Positions 23,301 to 35,885 of a DNA stretch of 64,000 bases are shown piece by piece. Source of the stretch: Topomyia yanbarensis (lineage: Eukaryota; Arthropoda; Insecta; Diptera; Culicidae). Position numbers and translations under genes: made by a program. Where the stretch lies: NCBI RefSeq assembly GCF_030247195.1, contig NC_080671.1, forward strand, positions 426,436,539 through 426,500,538, given 5' to 3'. Position 1 is the first letter of the stretch. Every line of letters begins with the position of its first letter. The notes under the pieces were generated by a model. It was given only the letters and a program-made list of their open reading frames with translations, had not been told where the DNA came from and did no database searches.

Positions 23301-24460
23301 TTGAAAACCATAATTCGAAAATCGATTTTTATATATCGAATATCAAATATCGAAAATAGAAAAATGAAAATCAAAAATTGAACAAAGAAAACTGGACACC
23401 TAAAATTGAGAACTGAACGATCAAAATCGAATATGTAAAATCTTAAACTGGAAATCGAACATCGAGAATCGAAATTGAAAAATCGAAAATTTAAATTTGA
23501 AAATCGGATATTATATATTGAATATCTAATATCAAGAATTGAAACTCAAAGATCGAAAAGCGGAAATCGAAAATAGAAAATTTTAATTTGAAAATCGAAT
23601 ATGAAATATCAAGAAGCAAAAATTGAAAATCAAAATCGGAAGTTCGAAAATTAAAAATTGAAAATCCTAAACCAAAAATCAATAATTGAGAATCGAAAAT
23701 TTAAATTCGACAATTGAATATCAATTATAGCAAATCGGTAATCGAAAAACGAACATAGAAAACCGAAAAATACAAATAGAGCATCGAGGGTCAAAAATCT
23801 AAATTCGAAAATTGAATTTCATACATAGTAAATCAAATATCAAAAACAGGTAATCGATAAGCGAAAATGGAACATCGAAAATCGGAAATCGAACATAGAA
23901 AATTAAAAATCTAAAATCGAACATCGAAGAAAAAAAAACGATTAACGAAAATCTAGAATCGAAAATCAAAAGAAGAAAACCGAAAATCTAAAATTGATAA
24001 TCGAAAATCGAGCATCGAAGGTCAAAAATCGAAAATCGAATGGCAAACAGCAAATATCGAATATCGAGATGCGAAAATCGAAGATGGAAGTTTGAAGATC
24101 CAAAATCAAAAATTGGAAAACCAAAAATCGAAAATTCAAATTCTAGAATCAAATATCACATATTGAATATCAAATATCTCAAATCGGAAATCAAAACGTG
24201 AAAATTGAAATTCAAGAATCTCGAAAATCAGAAATCGAAACACGAAGCTGCAACAGAAAACCTAAAATGTAAAATTGAAAATCGGAAATCAAAAATCGAA
24301 ACTTTAAAAACGAAAAACAATAAACGAAAAACAAAAAAACGAAAAACAGAAAACGAAAAAAGAAAAACGAAAACTGAAAAACGATAGTCGAAAATCAAAA
24401 AATCAAAATTCGATGATCGATCAAAAATCAAAATAATTGATAATCGAACATAGAAAATCT
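23301..24460. repeat. Degenerate heptamer satellite, right edge
   Basis: Diverged AAAATCGAA-type words with the same vocabulary as 15986-17273. The rhythm ends at about 24460. From about 24290 to 24380 it becomes an A-rich stretch of AAAACGAAAAAC words. Confidence 0.78.
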
Positions 24461-27060
24461 AAAATCGTTTGGTGATTGTTCTGGAGTCGAATTCGATGCG
24501 CGTCCACAAATGTTCCTAATTTCTGAGGCTGCAAGGATAAAGGTTCGAGAAATTTTAAGATGAACAACCCGAAAATCAAAGGCAGGAGAGTTTAATAACC
24601 TGAAACGCTGAAAGAACTTATATTAGTAAATACACAGTTCGAAAAAATCAAACTTTGAAATTCTCGAAATGATGTGAATGTCCAAAACACTCCCTTTTAA
24701 TAGTCACTTGCCTGAGGAGGGCCCCTCTTCAATTCTCTTTTCCTAAGCTTGAGTTGTTGTTGAACTTTAACAACAATAATTATTAGCATTCAGTGGATTC
24801 CCTTCCATGCAACGCTTGGGCTCTGACAGTCAGCACCAATTGTTCCGATAAACTCCATTCTTCCAAAACAATCTACCCCAGCTACCGTTTCGGTAGCTGC
24901 TGCCTTGGCAATTTCGTGTAAGTCAACTCGCAAATTTAAAATATGACTTTTTATTACATTCTTTCAATGCCGGAACCGCAACAGAGCAACAGCAGCATCA
25001 GCAGAAGAAGGGAAGGCAAAAAAAACAACCGCGATGATTTGCATATAATGGCAGAACTGCATCCGTACTCATGTCGTGTGGCATCCCAGGGCTCCTATTC
25101 ATTTGTTGTCTCCGATCCCCTCACCCAACCAACCACCCTAAGGCTCAGCGAGCTTTAATCAGTGGGTTTTATTGAAATTTTATAGCCATTCGAACCGTGA
25201 TGAGACTCGCACCCAGACCTAGACCCAGACGCAGGCTCGGCGCGGCACAGAGTTGTTCTATCCGCTCTAGGAGTTCTGATGCTCAGGTATAGGGTACGCA
25301 CAAATTGCACTGCCACCGCCTGCCTGGCTGCATTCAAAGCAGCTGCACACACGAAAAAAAGCGGGGAAATGGCGATGCGAGCAAAAGGATTATGGATAAT
25401 TTAGCTTAATGTGACAATGAATAAAGTGATCAATTTATATGGATGAGCGGGCAGTTACAAGGGGATTAAGCCATTCCGAACGCAGCTGCCGCGCGCTCGG
25501 TCGGGGGATTCTGGGCAATTTGGTACGGATGGTAAATGACGATTTTTATAGAGCAGGAAGGATGGGCGGCTTCGTCGGTCTGCCATTCGGTTTACCTTGA
25601 ACGCGAGGAGGACCTTACCGGGATGAAGCGTGGGAATCTTACCTGTAATTGGATGGAGAAAGATAAATTGTTAGATAAATTCAAATGGCATTACTCATAG
25701 TTAGCTTGGCAAATATATTTAAAGGAAATCTCATTATGGTTTTTGTCTTCATATAATATCCCACCGGGGGCCATTCGATCGTTTCGAGACCATACACGAA
25801 ACATCTAGAATTATTTTGAATTTTCAATCGAGCAAAAAACAACCTCTTAACACGGATCCAACATTCCAGCAATGACACGATCCAAGTTTGTAAATTACTT
25901 TAAACAAAAAGCTGCTCGAAATCCACCAACCTCTGCTTATCAACTGACCTGCAGTGGCACGACCCAGCAACTTTGGCGGGCCGAGGGTGGATGGTCCTCC
26001 TGATCGAAAACAGGTTCCCAATTTAATTAAAAACATCTTTTTCAACTACTGTTTTCCTGGTTCGTTTCGCACCAATCACACAATCACACACACGCACCAG
26101 ACCGACCGGATCGCTCTGTGTTTATTCCGTGTCCATTTCGGGAGACACGGAGTTCCCTCTCGGACCATTAGAGCAAAAAATAATGCTTTGAAAAAAAATT
26201 ATTGACAGCTAATAAATTGGCTCAAATAAATCATTCTCTTGCATACGCGAACGAGGCAGCATACGTTTGAAAAAAAAAGAGACTGGAGTCTGGTGCGAAC
26301 AGTGCCATCGTGTTTTCTCGCAGCTGAGCAGGTGTACGTAACACGAATCACTTCGATCTTAGGAGAAGGATTATCATATAAACGGTTGAAATCATACTGG
26401 ATATTTGCAAGTGATCCAAAAAAAAATGTTACCATGTTAAAGATTGGAGCTTTTTAGGACTTTATTATAGATAGGTAAGAAAAAAATATTCATTAAAATA
26501 TATTCGTTCATTTGGGAATTATTACCGCGCAAAGTCGACAGGTTTTTTTTCAGTTGGCGTCTCGAATTGCAAGAGAACGGCTTGATTGATTTTTATGGCA
26601 ATTTGAAGCTCTTCAATGTCAAGTAAACGAACTACATAATAAAAAAAAAATTGGTCAGAATAAAGTTTGTTATTAAAATAACAAGTTTCCGAATGTATAT
26701 AATATAAATTTCTGTATTAGGTACGCGCTGCATTACCGACACTTAATATCCATAGTTAGTTCGGAATATCGTGATATTTTTTACAATCGAAATGAAAAAT
26801 TTGTGTAATAGTAAGCAAATCAAAAAGTGGCAAAACATGTTACTGAGATGCGCGTTCATTTTCTAACAAATTACATAAATTTGAGTATTACAAACTTTAC
26901 TGAATTCTGATATTGTTCCCAATTGCAGCTAAATCACACACCATCCAAAAAATCATAAAGTTTCCGTCAATGTTTGTTTCAAATCTTCGCTCTTAGGATA
27001 ATTTCACACGATGAACTAAATGTTGCAACTAGTAGCAACATTTTAGTCGCTTTCTATGGC
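24461..27060. other. Unique non-coding DNA
   Basis: Complex sequence without recognisable repeats. Frames of 60 to 85 codons occur on both strands (for example 24943-25158 and 25954-26205), but none looks like a known protein and no splice-consistent chain is evident. Mixed composition with CA-rich words near 26085-26105 suggests ordinary intergenic or intronic DNA. Confidence 0.5.
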
Positions 27061-27148
27061 TAACGGGTGTTTAATAAAAATGAAAATTTTTTCAGTCATG
27101 TAGTTGAAAAACAAAACAAAAAATTTCAGCGAATTCAGTATTTTTATT

Positions 27149-29407
27149 TTAAAACATAATGTTTATTCTTAAAAAAACGTCAATGAATATTGGAGAAGGG
27201 GCCTGGTCAGCTGTATGACGCAACTTAGTCGCGATGCTCTCACAAGAGCGCTGGACGGCATTGACGTCCTTTTTCCGGATACAATCTCCGATCCTGGTGG
27301 TCAACTGCTTCATATCCTTGGCCCGCCAATTATTTTTGTACACTAGGGCACTGAGGGAGCCGAAGAAATCCTCAACGGGATGGCACTGGGGTTAGTTGGT
27401 CGGGTTGCTTTCTTTCGGCACGTACCGTATCGTTTTCTGCTCACGATACTCCAGCGTCTTCTTGGCGTAATGGGAAGATGCTTTATCCGGCCAGAAGACC
27501 CATCCGCATGATGCACATTTAAGAACGGCAGAAGAATTTTCTCAAGACACTCCTCCTGGTACACCTGTTAATTGATGGAAAGACCGCTCGGCTTGAACCA
27601 CGGCTTTGATATCTCTTTGTCTTTTTTTTAAATTTATGCTTAAACTTATGGGTTATTCCACGTAAAATTTACAACCAAAATTTTAATTCCTTCCAATTTT
27701 TTTTCTTGCATTCTTTAGCTGAAAATAATTGACACGTATTTTTTGTTTTGGCTGAATGATATTTTTTTCCAGATATTATTTTTTGAACTTGAAGTTTAGG
27801 AAATTGAACATTTTTCAATCACTGATAACTCGAAAACGATTCGATATATGGAAAAAATATTAAACAAAAAATGTTGAGTTTTCAAATGAGCTTACCGAAA
27901 AAAAATCACAAATTTTTGTTGTTGTTGTATAACATATGAAATCTGAAATTATTAGAAACATTTTTTTAAAGTTGGACCAATTTTTTTTTATTTTTATTTT
28001 CTTTGAATATTAAGAATCATGATAAAAGGATTTAGTAAAAATTTGGGAGTGGATATCAAAATACTTTGCGAGACATTACAATTATAAACTTAAAACAAGG
28101 CAATTTTACACTAAACGTTCAGTGATAGGCCAGTTATAATTGAAATATCTCGTAAAATACTTTGAGTTACATTCTGAAATTTTCACGCAATCTTCTCGAT
28201 ATAATAATAAATTATCTGAAAAAGCAAAAAAACTAATTTTTTCTTAGCCTTAAACAAAATCATTTGCTTCTTACATTTTCAGAATATATTAGTTACATAA
28301 CAAAAACAAATATTACTAAATAAAATTCTTGTGAAATCATGCAAAAACGCAACTTTTATTTTTTAATGCTTTTTCCACATATATAATAGTTTCTAAGTCA
28401 TCAGTGATTGAAAAATGTTTAAATAAATTTAAATAATTTATAAAATTTATTAAAATATTTTATCAAGTTCAAAAACTCAAAACTTGAAAAAATATCATAT
28501 TCAGCCAATGCAAAAATTTTTAGCTAAAAAATGCAAAAAAAATGGAGGGAACTAAAATTTTAGTTGTAAATCTGACGTGGAATGAGACGCATTCTGCAAA
28601 TGTTAGAAGTAAATCATTTTTTTAAGTAGCCCCGAAAACCATTTTTTGTAACATAATTCTATTAAGAAGACTGTCAAAATTTTACAATGGAACTCAAAGT
28701 ATTTTACGAGATATTTCAATTATAACAGGCCTATCACTGGACGCTTAGTGTAAAATTGCCTTGTTTTAAGTTTATAATGGTAATATCTCGCAAAGTATTT
28801 TGATATCCACTCCCAAATTTTTACACAATATTTTTATAATGATTCTTAATATTCAAAGACAGTACAAAGTAAAAAAAAATGATCCAACTTTAAAAAAAAT
28901 TAATTCGTTTCTTATAATTGCAGATTTCGTAAGTTATACAACAACAAAAAAAATGTATTTTTTTTTTCGATAAGCTCATTTGAAAACACGTCATTTTTTG
29001 TTTGTTTTTTCCATATATCGAATCGTTTCCGAGTTATCAGTGATTGAAAAATGTTCAATTTCCTTAACTTCTAATAACTTGAAAAAATATCACATTCAGC
29101 CAACACAAAAAATACGTGTCGATTATTTTATGCTAAAGAATGCAAGAAATTTTTTTTTGAAGGAATTAAAATTTTGATTGTAAATCTGACGTGGAATTAC
29201 ACTTATATTTCACTTCGGGGGGTATGGCCGACTTGTCGCTGGAACTACCGCTACCGGCCTTCCACTCAACGCTCAGGGATGCCAGGATCCGGTAAAGTGT
29301 ACGCATGGGCACGTTTTCGTCTCGAAAGTTGTCTACCGTAAACATTTTTCCACGCGTTCGTAAAACCGCACAACACGCTCCCGGAGTGCATGCTGTTTCG
29401 ACGTCAT
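27149..29407 (-). pseudogene. Mariner-type DD37E transposase, broken
   Basis: This would be a cut-and-paste transposase acting on the element's TIRs. The minus-strand start is at 29407 (MTSKQHALRERVVRFYERVE); after a frameshift it continues with KMFTVDNFRDENVPMRTLYR and RKAGSG-like residues, a helix-turn-helix DNA-binding N-terminus. The C-terminal part (about 27500 to 27160) has FWPDKASSHYAKKTLEY, VPKESNPTN, a stop, PQCHPVEDFFGSL, then VYKNNWRAKDMKQL. From the D of WPD to the E of VED there are 37 positions, the DD37E signature. Defects: a frameshift near the N-terminus, at least one in-frame stop, a missing middle portion with the first catalytic D not seen, and a 1.55-kb insertion. It cannot be active. 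Family assignment is from motifs, not from a search. Confidence 0.85.
27649..29203. mobile_element. 1,555-bp foldback element with ~700-bp inverted arms, TA-flanked
   Basis: TA flanks both ends (27647-27648 and 29204-29205). The arms begin TGGGTTATTCCACGT at the left and AGTGTAATTCCACGT read inward from the right, and the similarity continues for about 700 bp on each side (for example GGGAGTGGATATCAAAATAC near 28045 against its mirror near 28785). The centre lies around 28370-28500. No protein is encoded. It is inserted in the mariner-type transposase and is therefore younger than that copy. Confidence 0.88.
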
Positions 29408-29835
29408 CTTCGATTGAACTGAGAGAACCCGAGCAAAAAGAAACATGCCACCCATTTCTAGGGAACCCAGAGAGCAATTCTCTCGGAGGGAAAACATACG
29501 CTCTTTACTTTAATTACAGCACGGTATTGAAATCATTCTCATTTTTTATTGAACACCCCTTAGGTTATACTGGTCATGCAGCAAAAAGTGCCAGTTGCAT
29601 TATTTATAATAAGGATATAAGGAAACAAAATATCGTACCATTTCTCATCCCCTTCCCCTTCTCTCTCTATAACACTCTTCGTTGTCGTGGTAACTGTCAC
29701 GACTTACATCTATTGTCCTTTTTGCCTTTCTCATATAGAAAGGTTATTCAATCGCTCCAAACATCGACTTCTTAACCGAGGCCCGGAGGGCCGATTCACA
29801 TATACCATTCGACTCAGTTCGTCGAGATAGGAAAA

Positions 29836-29871
29836 TGTCTGTGTGTGTATGTATGTGTGTGTGTGTATGTG
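29836..29871. repeat. GT-rich microsatellite (TGTG/TATG)
   Basis: Irregular GTGTGTATGTATGTGT tract at the same place relative to the GTTCGTCGAGAT word as in the other copies of the block, so it is an integral part of this repeat family. Confidence 0.9.
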
Positions 29872-30478
29872 GAAAAAATGTCACCTCTCAGAGACGGCTG
29901 AACCAATTTACACAAAATTAGTCTCAAATGAAAGTTACATCCCATCGGCTGCTATTGAATTTTTTGTTGATCGGAATTCCGGTTCTGGAGTTTCGGGTTG
30001 AAGAGTGCGATCACACAGCAAATTCCCATATAAACTGGTACCACCATGATATCCAAATGATGCAATACATATTAAAATGCATGCAACATTACTTGTATTT
30101 GCGGGTCTAGATTAATAATGGCCAATTGAAGTAGTTTTGACCACATTGGCCACCTATGACGGTTCCTGATGCCCTCGGGGAACTTTCCAAATTCCTATGT
30201 TAATATCCCGTCTATTTCTCAACGAATTCTTGATCGATTTGAACAAACTTGATTTCAAATGAAAGAAATGACACTGCCATTATCTGCTATTGAATTTTAT
30301 TCCGATCTGATTATAGGTTCCAGAGTTATAGGTTGATTAATGCGGTCACACAGGAATTTCCCATATAAACCGTTACAATCGTAATATCTCAGAGGTTCAA
30401 AATCTACTGAAATGGACAAAAAATAAGAGCCGAGTGTCATATACCATTCAACTCAGTTCGTCGAGATCGGAAAATGTC

Positions 30479-30517
30479 TATGTGTGTATGTGTGTGTGTA
30501 TGTATGTGTGTATGTGT
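30479..30517. repeat. GT-rich microsatellite, second block
   Basis: The same type of tract in the second copy of the block (word ATTCAACTCAGTTCGTCGAG just upstream). Confidence 0.9.
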
Positions 30518-31837
30518 AGACATGACAATAAAATTTCCACATCGGTTTCTCGGGGATGGCTGAATCGATTTTCACAAACTTAGTCACAAATGAAAGGTAC
30601 AACGTTCCCATCGGCTGCTATTGGATTTTATTTTGATCCGACATTTGCTTCAGGAGATACGAGTTGAAGAGTACGGTTACATAGAAAATCTTGTTATATT
30701 TTTTCCACATCAGTTTCTCAGCATTTTCTGAACCGATTATAACAAACTTAGTTTTAAATGAAAGGTACTACGTTTTTATTGGCTGCTATTGAATTTTGTG
30801 TGGGTTTGACTTCTAGTTCCGGAATTACATGATGATGAGTACGATCACGCAGAAAATCCCGATTTCAACGGATACTGCGATGAATGTATAAAGGTGATTT
30901 TTTTTTCAAAAATGCGACCACAACTAGTTGGATTTATAGTTCTAGGTTACTAACAGTCACTCAAAGTCATTGGCCACCATCGTCGGATCCGGCAGCCCAG
31001 GCGGTAGTATTCGAACTTAGAATAACAATTACATCGGTTTCTCGGAGGTGGCAAGACCGTTTGGACCAAACTTAAATGAAAGCTTTTACTACCCCGTAAA
31101 CCGCTATTAAATTTAATTCTGATCCGACTTACGGTTCCGGTAATGCGGGTTGTGGCATGCGGTCACATAGAAAATTCCGATTCAAAATGATACCTCGATG
31201 AAGACAAAAAGGTAAAAATTTCGCTAAAATGAATATACCTGTGTCATACAACTTGCATTAGCAGTTCTAGGTCATTGACAGCCAACCGAAGTCTCGTCGA
31301 CCGCATTGACCATCGTGCACAAATCCGGAAGTGCCCCGGAAGAATCGCCACCTATAAAAATTAACAAACTCACAACAGTTTATCGGGGAAGGTTGGGACG
31401 ATCTTCACAAACTTAGTCCCAAATGAAAGGTATATAAGCCATAGATGTCTATAAAATTTCGTACGAATCGATTATATGGTTCCGGAAATATAGACCGATC
31501 CTTTCGGTCACCTATGAAATTCCCACATAAGCCGGAACAAGTTTTTTGGGGACCACATGAAATTTCAGAAATCGAATTCGTACTTTCGAAGCCAAATACC
31601 TCCAAAATGCATGAAACGACTAGATTTTATGTTATGTTGAAAAAATGTTCGGCTGCTATTGAATTTTATGTCGATTTGAATCCGTTTCCGGAGTTACGGC
31701 TTCACCCCTCAAAAAGCAAAGAATCTCAGAGGCCCGGCTAGTCACTGTTCTCTAGTTTCAATGAACTTGTTTGAAATACAAATGAACGAATGTTTTCGGG
31801 GCTTCGATTCTCTCACTGATAAATCGACAAAAACCTG

Positions 31838-31990
31838 TTTTAATCCACCTAGCGGTGCAATTGTGCCTTTCTCATTTCTCGAAACTATGGCACGGAGGCT
31901 TTTTATGTTCAACATAATTGTGGAAATGTCCATTACATTCTTAGTACACTTTGCACTTATACACAATGGCATGCCAGCCACGAACTTGGT
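31838..31990. repeat. Repeat inverted at 33367-33512
   Basis: The words TCCACCTAGCGGTGCAATTG and GTGCCTTTCTCATTTC occur here and in reverse complement around 33475-33512, with further similarity through ATTGTGAAAATGTC-like words to the TGGCTGGC/GCCAGCCA region. Two diverged inverted copies of one repeat; no coding content recognised. Confidence 0.75.
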
Positions 31991-32426
31991 GAGCTACGTG
32001 TCGACGGTGAAACACTTGAAACAAAAAAATATCATACTCCATTCGCCTAATCAGCATTAGATCAATGTTATCTGCTTGCTAACTCATTTTGTCATGCGGG
32101 GATGGGCATGTGAGGAGGGCGAAAGTCCCATGAACGAACGACTCCCCAGCTTAAATTGGTAGGCTTTGTAATATAGTGGTGGTTTAAAGATGATGGGGTT
32201 GAAAGGGAGGGGTATGAGGTGGTGGTCTGAGGGGTGATTTAAGGAGATTTTTAAAGGAGGGGAGTGAACAGTAGAGGGGGGGGGGGGTGTAACCCCTCTC
32301 CGTAAACCATCAACTACGCCCCTGTTAAAATCCAGAAACCTTATGCTAGTCGAAAAAAATTTATTAGGATTAGGTTGACGTTTTTCAGAGTGATTGCATA
32401 ACCTTTCTATATGAGAAAGGCAAAAA

Positions 32427-32906
32427 TGTGCAAAATCCAAAAAAGTGAATCTTCGTCAAATTTTTTTTCGTGTTTGCATCAAATCTCGACGTTTTATGCA
32501 CCTTGAATACATTTAGCATCAAAAATAAAAATTCTATTTTTAATTTTTCCTATAGTTTTTATGAGAAATTTCTGTGTGGCCGCACTCTGAAACCCGTAAT
32601 TCCGGAACCAGAATTCCGATCGATCCAAAATTCAATAGCAGCCGATGGGAAGGTTGCACCTTTCATTTGAGACTAAGTTTGGGCAAATCGGTCCAGCCAT
32701 CTCTGAGAAAAATGAGTGACATTATTTGACACATACGCACATACATACACACACACATACATACACACATACACACACACATACAGACTTTTTCCGATCT
32801 CGACGAACTGAGTCGAATGGGATATGACACTCGGCCCTCCGGGCCGGGATTAGGTTGACGTTTTTCAGAGTGATTGCATAACCTTTCTGTATGAGAAAGG
32901 CAAAAA
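32427..32906 (-). repeat. Minus-strand fragment of the CTTTCTCATATAGAAAGG family
   Basis: Read on the minus strand from 32906 it starts GCCTTTCTCATACAGAAAGG, then GGCCCGGAGGGCCGAGTGTC, GACTCAGTTCGTCGAGATCG, a GT microsatellite (32730-32786), the GGCTGGACCGATTTGCCC word and CGGCTGCTATTGAATTTT. This is one complete-looking block and resembles the consensus I remember better than the blocks in 29719-32426. Confidence 0.7.
32730..32786. repeat. CA-rich microsatellite (TACA/CACA)
   Basis: Counterpart of the GT tracts above on the opposite strand, inside the minus-strand block. Confidence 0.92.
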
Positions 32907-33237
32907 GAGGCTTACAATTTCGTTGGGTCTTAGGAGTGATGCTTCTTGAAGTCACAATTATAGCTTACCTTTTTGAGGGTTAAGAGTGCGACCACACATA
33001 TAAACTGATACAACTATAACAGTCCAAATCACCACTGACACCCCAAAGTCGCTTTGACATTGGCTATCTACGACGGTTTCTGAGTTCATAAAAGGAATAC
33101 TGAATAGGAAAATTTAAAAATCGAATTTATATTTTTGATATTTAATGCCTTTAAAATGCACGAAACGTCGAAATTTGATGAAATCTCGAAAAAAAATTTA
33201 ACGAGGATTGATTTTTTTTGCATTTTGGCAAATTTTT

Positions 33238-33512
33238 GCCTTCGCCTTTCTCATATAGAAAGGTTATGCAATCACTCTGAAAATCTTCAACCTAATTTTC
33301 TTTCGACTAACATAGGATTTATGGATTTTACAGGAGCGTGGCTAGGGAAGAAAGGATGACATCAGGTCCGTGGCTGGCGTTCATGTGTAGGTGCAAAGTG
33401 TATTAAGAATGTAACAGACATTTTCACAATTATATTGAACATAATCGGTCATGGAGTCAAATTTTGAAGAAATGAGAAAGGCACAATTGCACCGCTAGGT
33501 GGATTAAAACAG
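33238..33512 (+). repeat. Another end of the CTTTCTCATATAGAAAGG family
   Basis: CTTTCTCATATAGAAAGGTT near 33248 followed by ATGCAATCACTCTGAAAATC and the TTTCGACTAACATAGGATTT word. This mirrors 32330-32426, including the stretch about GATTTTACAGG next to GCGTGG. It ends in the CACCGCTAGGTGG repeat at about 33510. Confidence 0.7.
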
Positions 33513-35111
33513 CTTTTTCTATCCATTTCTACGTTGTGCCGTAGAATTTTCTACGAATCTGAACCATTAGGTGATGTGCTATTTTGATGTAATTGTGTAG
33601 GTTTCCGAAGAGAAAATTATTTTTTGACTACTGTTTCTTAGTATTTTAGTATACAACGGAATAATTCATGGAGACAACTTTAATATTACATAATACTTGA
33701 TAAAGAAAAAAATTGTAGTTCTGCAAAAATTTGCAAAATATTTGTATTATGTGAAAACTATAACTAATAAATGTTTAAACCTTGTGTTCCCCATCGAAAC
33801 GTTGCACTATGGGAAGGCACGTGACCAAAAAAACGAAAACTACATCAACTCCAATATAATTCAATTCTATACTGCGCGTTTAAATACACTAGAATTAGGG
33901 TAATCCTTGTGAATCTCAGAAAAATATTTGACTTAACTGGGTAATATAGATGTTTGAAGATAAAAATTGTGAAAAGTGGTGTTCCACGTGTGTTTTTTAA
34001 ACTCGTCGTAGCTGTATTCAATTTTAATTGAAACATATGTTCAAATATGTCATTCGAAAACTAAAAATACCTGTTTGTAATGATATGATATAATGATAGT
34101 CCCGGTAAACAGTCTCCCAAAGACAACTCTCGACGCGAGGTGCAAGTACGATATTTATTCTAGCTTATAGCGAAGGTTTCAGTTGTCCATATTTGCTCAA
34201 TGCTGAAAACGCTTCGATTGGAGTTTAAATGCCAGTCACAATTAGTAGTGTTTTTCATAGTATTGATTTGTATAGGACTCATTGATACATATCTCCGGAA
34301 CGAGCATTTGTAGCGAAACAATTCGCAAGCTATACGGAAAACTAGAAAGAGACGACATTGTAATCGACTGAATGCACGGCTTTTGTGGTTTCGACAAAAT
34401 ATTTATCGTAAATACAGCATAGACACTGCACACTCCCTTCTATATACTTCAATGTAAATAAATACTTTGAAATATTTAGCTGCCGCTCTCTTTTAGGGGA
34501 CTTGAAAGCGCATGTGACCTAATCTCAGTTTTTTCTATCCAATTAAAATACGTTAAAAGACCGGAACTGAATTTTGTACTATTCTGTACAAAAATCTTTT
34601 TCTTGTTTTGAAAAATCTGTGACCAAAACGGCTTATTTGAATTCCAAAACGAATTGAACGTTCCGATTTCCTGATGACGAATTGAGGTACATAAATAAAA
34701 TAGAAATACCAGATAATCTTGAACAATACCGTCCAGAACAGAAAAACGACAACGAAAAGGCAAACACAAAAGAATGGAAACTGCTTTGTATATTAATTAG
34801 ACATTCAATAAATAAAGGGATTTTCCCATATTGTCCGTATTATGTATAAACGGTTCTGCGCAAGATTACTTGAAAAGTCCAAATTACCTCAACCCTGTTC
34901 TAATTCGGACCACCCATTTCTTATCGAGTTTTTTGCAATAGATTTTTTTTTTTTCATATTTTGGCCTAAGTTATTTTTATTTGATTTTCACTAAATTTCG
35001 AATTGTGAAATGAAAAGTTCTCTTTAATATATAAAACTTTGTAGTAAATGAACAATAAAATAAGAGTATTGTAAATATATAAAAGACCCATGGCTCTTCT
35101 AAGCTAACGCA
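33513..35111. other. Unique or highly diverged AT-rich DNA
   Basis: No recognisable gene, RNA or clean repeat. Short frames (for example 33697-33903 and 34476-34769) have no domain-like content. Some of it may be old transposon sequence, since words such as CTAATTCGGACC near 34900 recur loosely further on. Confidence 0.45.
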
Positions 35112-35268
35112 TTTTTTTATTTCCATTATAGAGGTTTTAACCTTAAGGTCATTCGCCTCTTCGGGTTAGAAAGGTCTCTTATGAAAAATTTCTAACCCTA
35201 TGTGTGGGGTCGGGACTCGAACCCAGGTGCGCTGCGTACAAGGCAATCGCATTGGCATTGAGCCGTGT
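35112..35268 (-). mobile_element. tRNA-derived SINE, minus strand
   Basis: The minus strand reads a tRNA-like head with GGTTCGAGTCC, a perfect B box (35213-35223), preceded by a degenerate A box in CGGCTCAATGCC. A body follows (CACATAGGGTTAGAAATTTT, AACCCGAAGAGGCGAATGAC, CTTAAGGTTAAAACCTCTAT) with a short A/T tail. The body matches the SINE at 53657-53829. A clear target duplication was not found. It is transcribed, if at all, by RNA polymerase III. Confidence 0.85.
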
Positions 35269-35885
35269 CAAAAAAACGAATTAAAAAATGAATAAAAAGT
35301 AAGAGCTCAGGCCAAATTACCTAAGAACAGGTTATGAGCTATAACGTCGAAATCTGTCAACCGATTTGAGAAAACTTATGTTTTCCTGAAAGCTCGACCG
35401 ACTGCGCATACTTTCCTCTCAAACGATTCTCGCGATCGCGTGTTAGATCGTTAATACTGCAAAAGGTCCGAATTAGATCAACCCATATTCTATTATTCCC
35501 ACACCGATTAAACGAAAACAGTTGATGTTCTCGCCCCAAACAAGATATTAAATAAAAAATGTTATCCGGCAGATACAAAATCACGATAATGCACTTGATT
35601 TAATTAATTGTTGTTGCCAAAAAAACTTGTTTTTCGATTAACAGATTTTTTTAAAAAAAAAATGCGCTCCGAAACAACATTGCCCCTAGCGCACGCACAC
35701 GAAAACTGAGAACCGCGATAATTTTGTGAGATAGAACAGAGCTACATGATAGTCATGAAAATTATAAATATACGTTTTTCATAATATTACCATAGCTGAG
35801 AAACACCTGGGGGTCCGAATGGGCCCACTTCTCCGTATGCTATTATTTTATAACTGATTAATATCACTTAAAACGAAGATCCTAA
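35269..35885. other. Unique AT-rich DNA, no gene seen
   Basis: No repeat, RNA or protein-like frame recognised. Confidence 0.5.

Larger units (their letters stand above)
27063..29560 (-). mobile_element. DD37E mariner-type element, interrupted by a foldback insertion
   Basis: TA dinucleotides (27061-27062 and 29561-29562) flank TIRs of about 25 bp: ACGGGTGTTTAATAAAAATG at the left, and AGGGGTGTTCAATAAAAAAT read inward from the right. Transposase remains lie on the minus strand between them, split by a TA-flanked foldback (27649-29203). Without the insertion the element is about 0.94 kb, shorter than the usual ~1.3 kb, so part of the middle of the transposase is also missing. Confidence 0.9.
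29719..32426. mobile_element. TIR-bounded composite repeat with CTTTCTCATATAGAAAGG ends
   Basis: TTTTTGCCTTTCTCATATAG at 29719 is mirrored at 32426. The inside contains serial diverged copies of a block with the words ATTCGACTCAGTTCGTCGAG, a GT-rich microsatellite, GGCTGAACCGATT and CGGCTGCTATTGAATTTT (starting near 29797, 30435 and shorter ones to 31700). I remember this family as abundant in Aedes/Culex genomes but cannot name it. It carries no recognisable transposase and I found no clear target duplication. Open frames within are short and not protein-like. Confidence 0.65.

Noticed and set aside
17528..23374. Frames of 700 to 1,656 codons reading KSKIENR or FDFRFSI repeats
   Set aside because: By-products of the GAAAATC/GTAAATC heptamers, open on both strands and crossing several unrelated blocks.
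10759..24460. CRISPR-like or telomeric array
   Set aside because: There are no spacers, units are 7 bp, and the sequence is not the arthropod TTAGG telomere repeat; the setting is a eukaryotic genome with transposons.
29305..29775. 156-codon plus-strand frame
   Set aside because: It runs antisense to the decayed mariner-type transposase and crosses the element's end into unrelated repeat.
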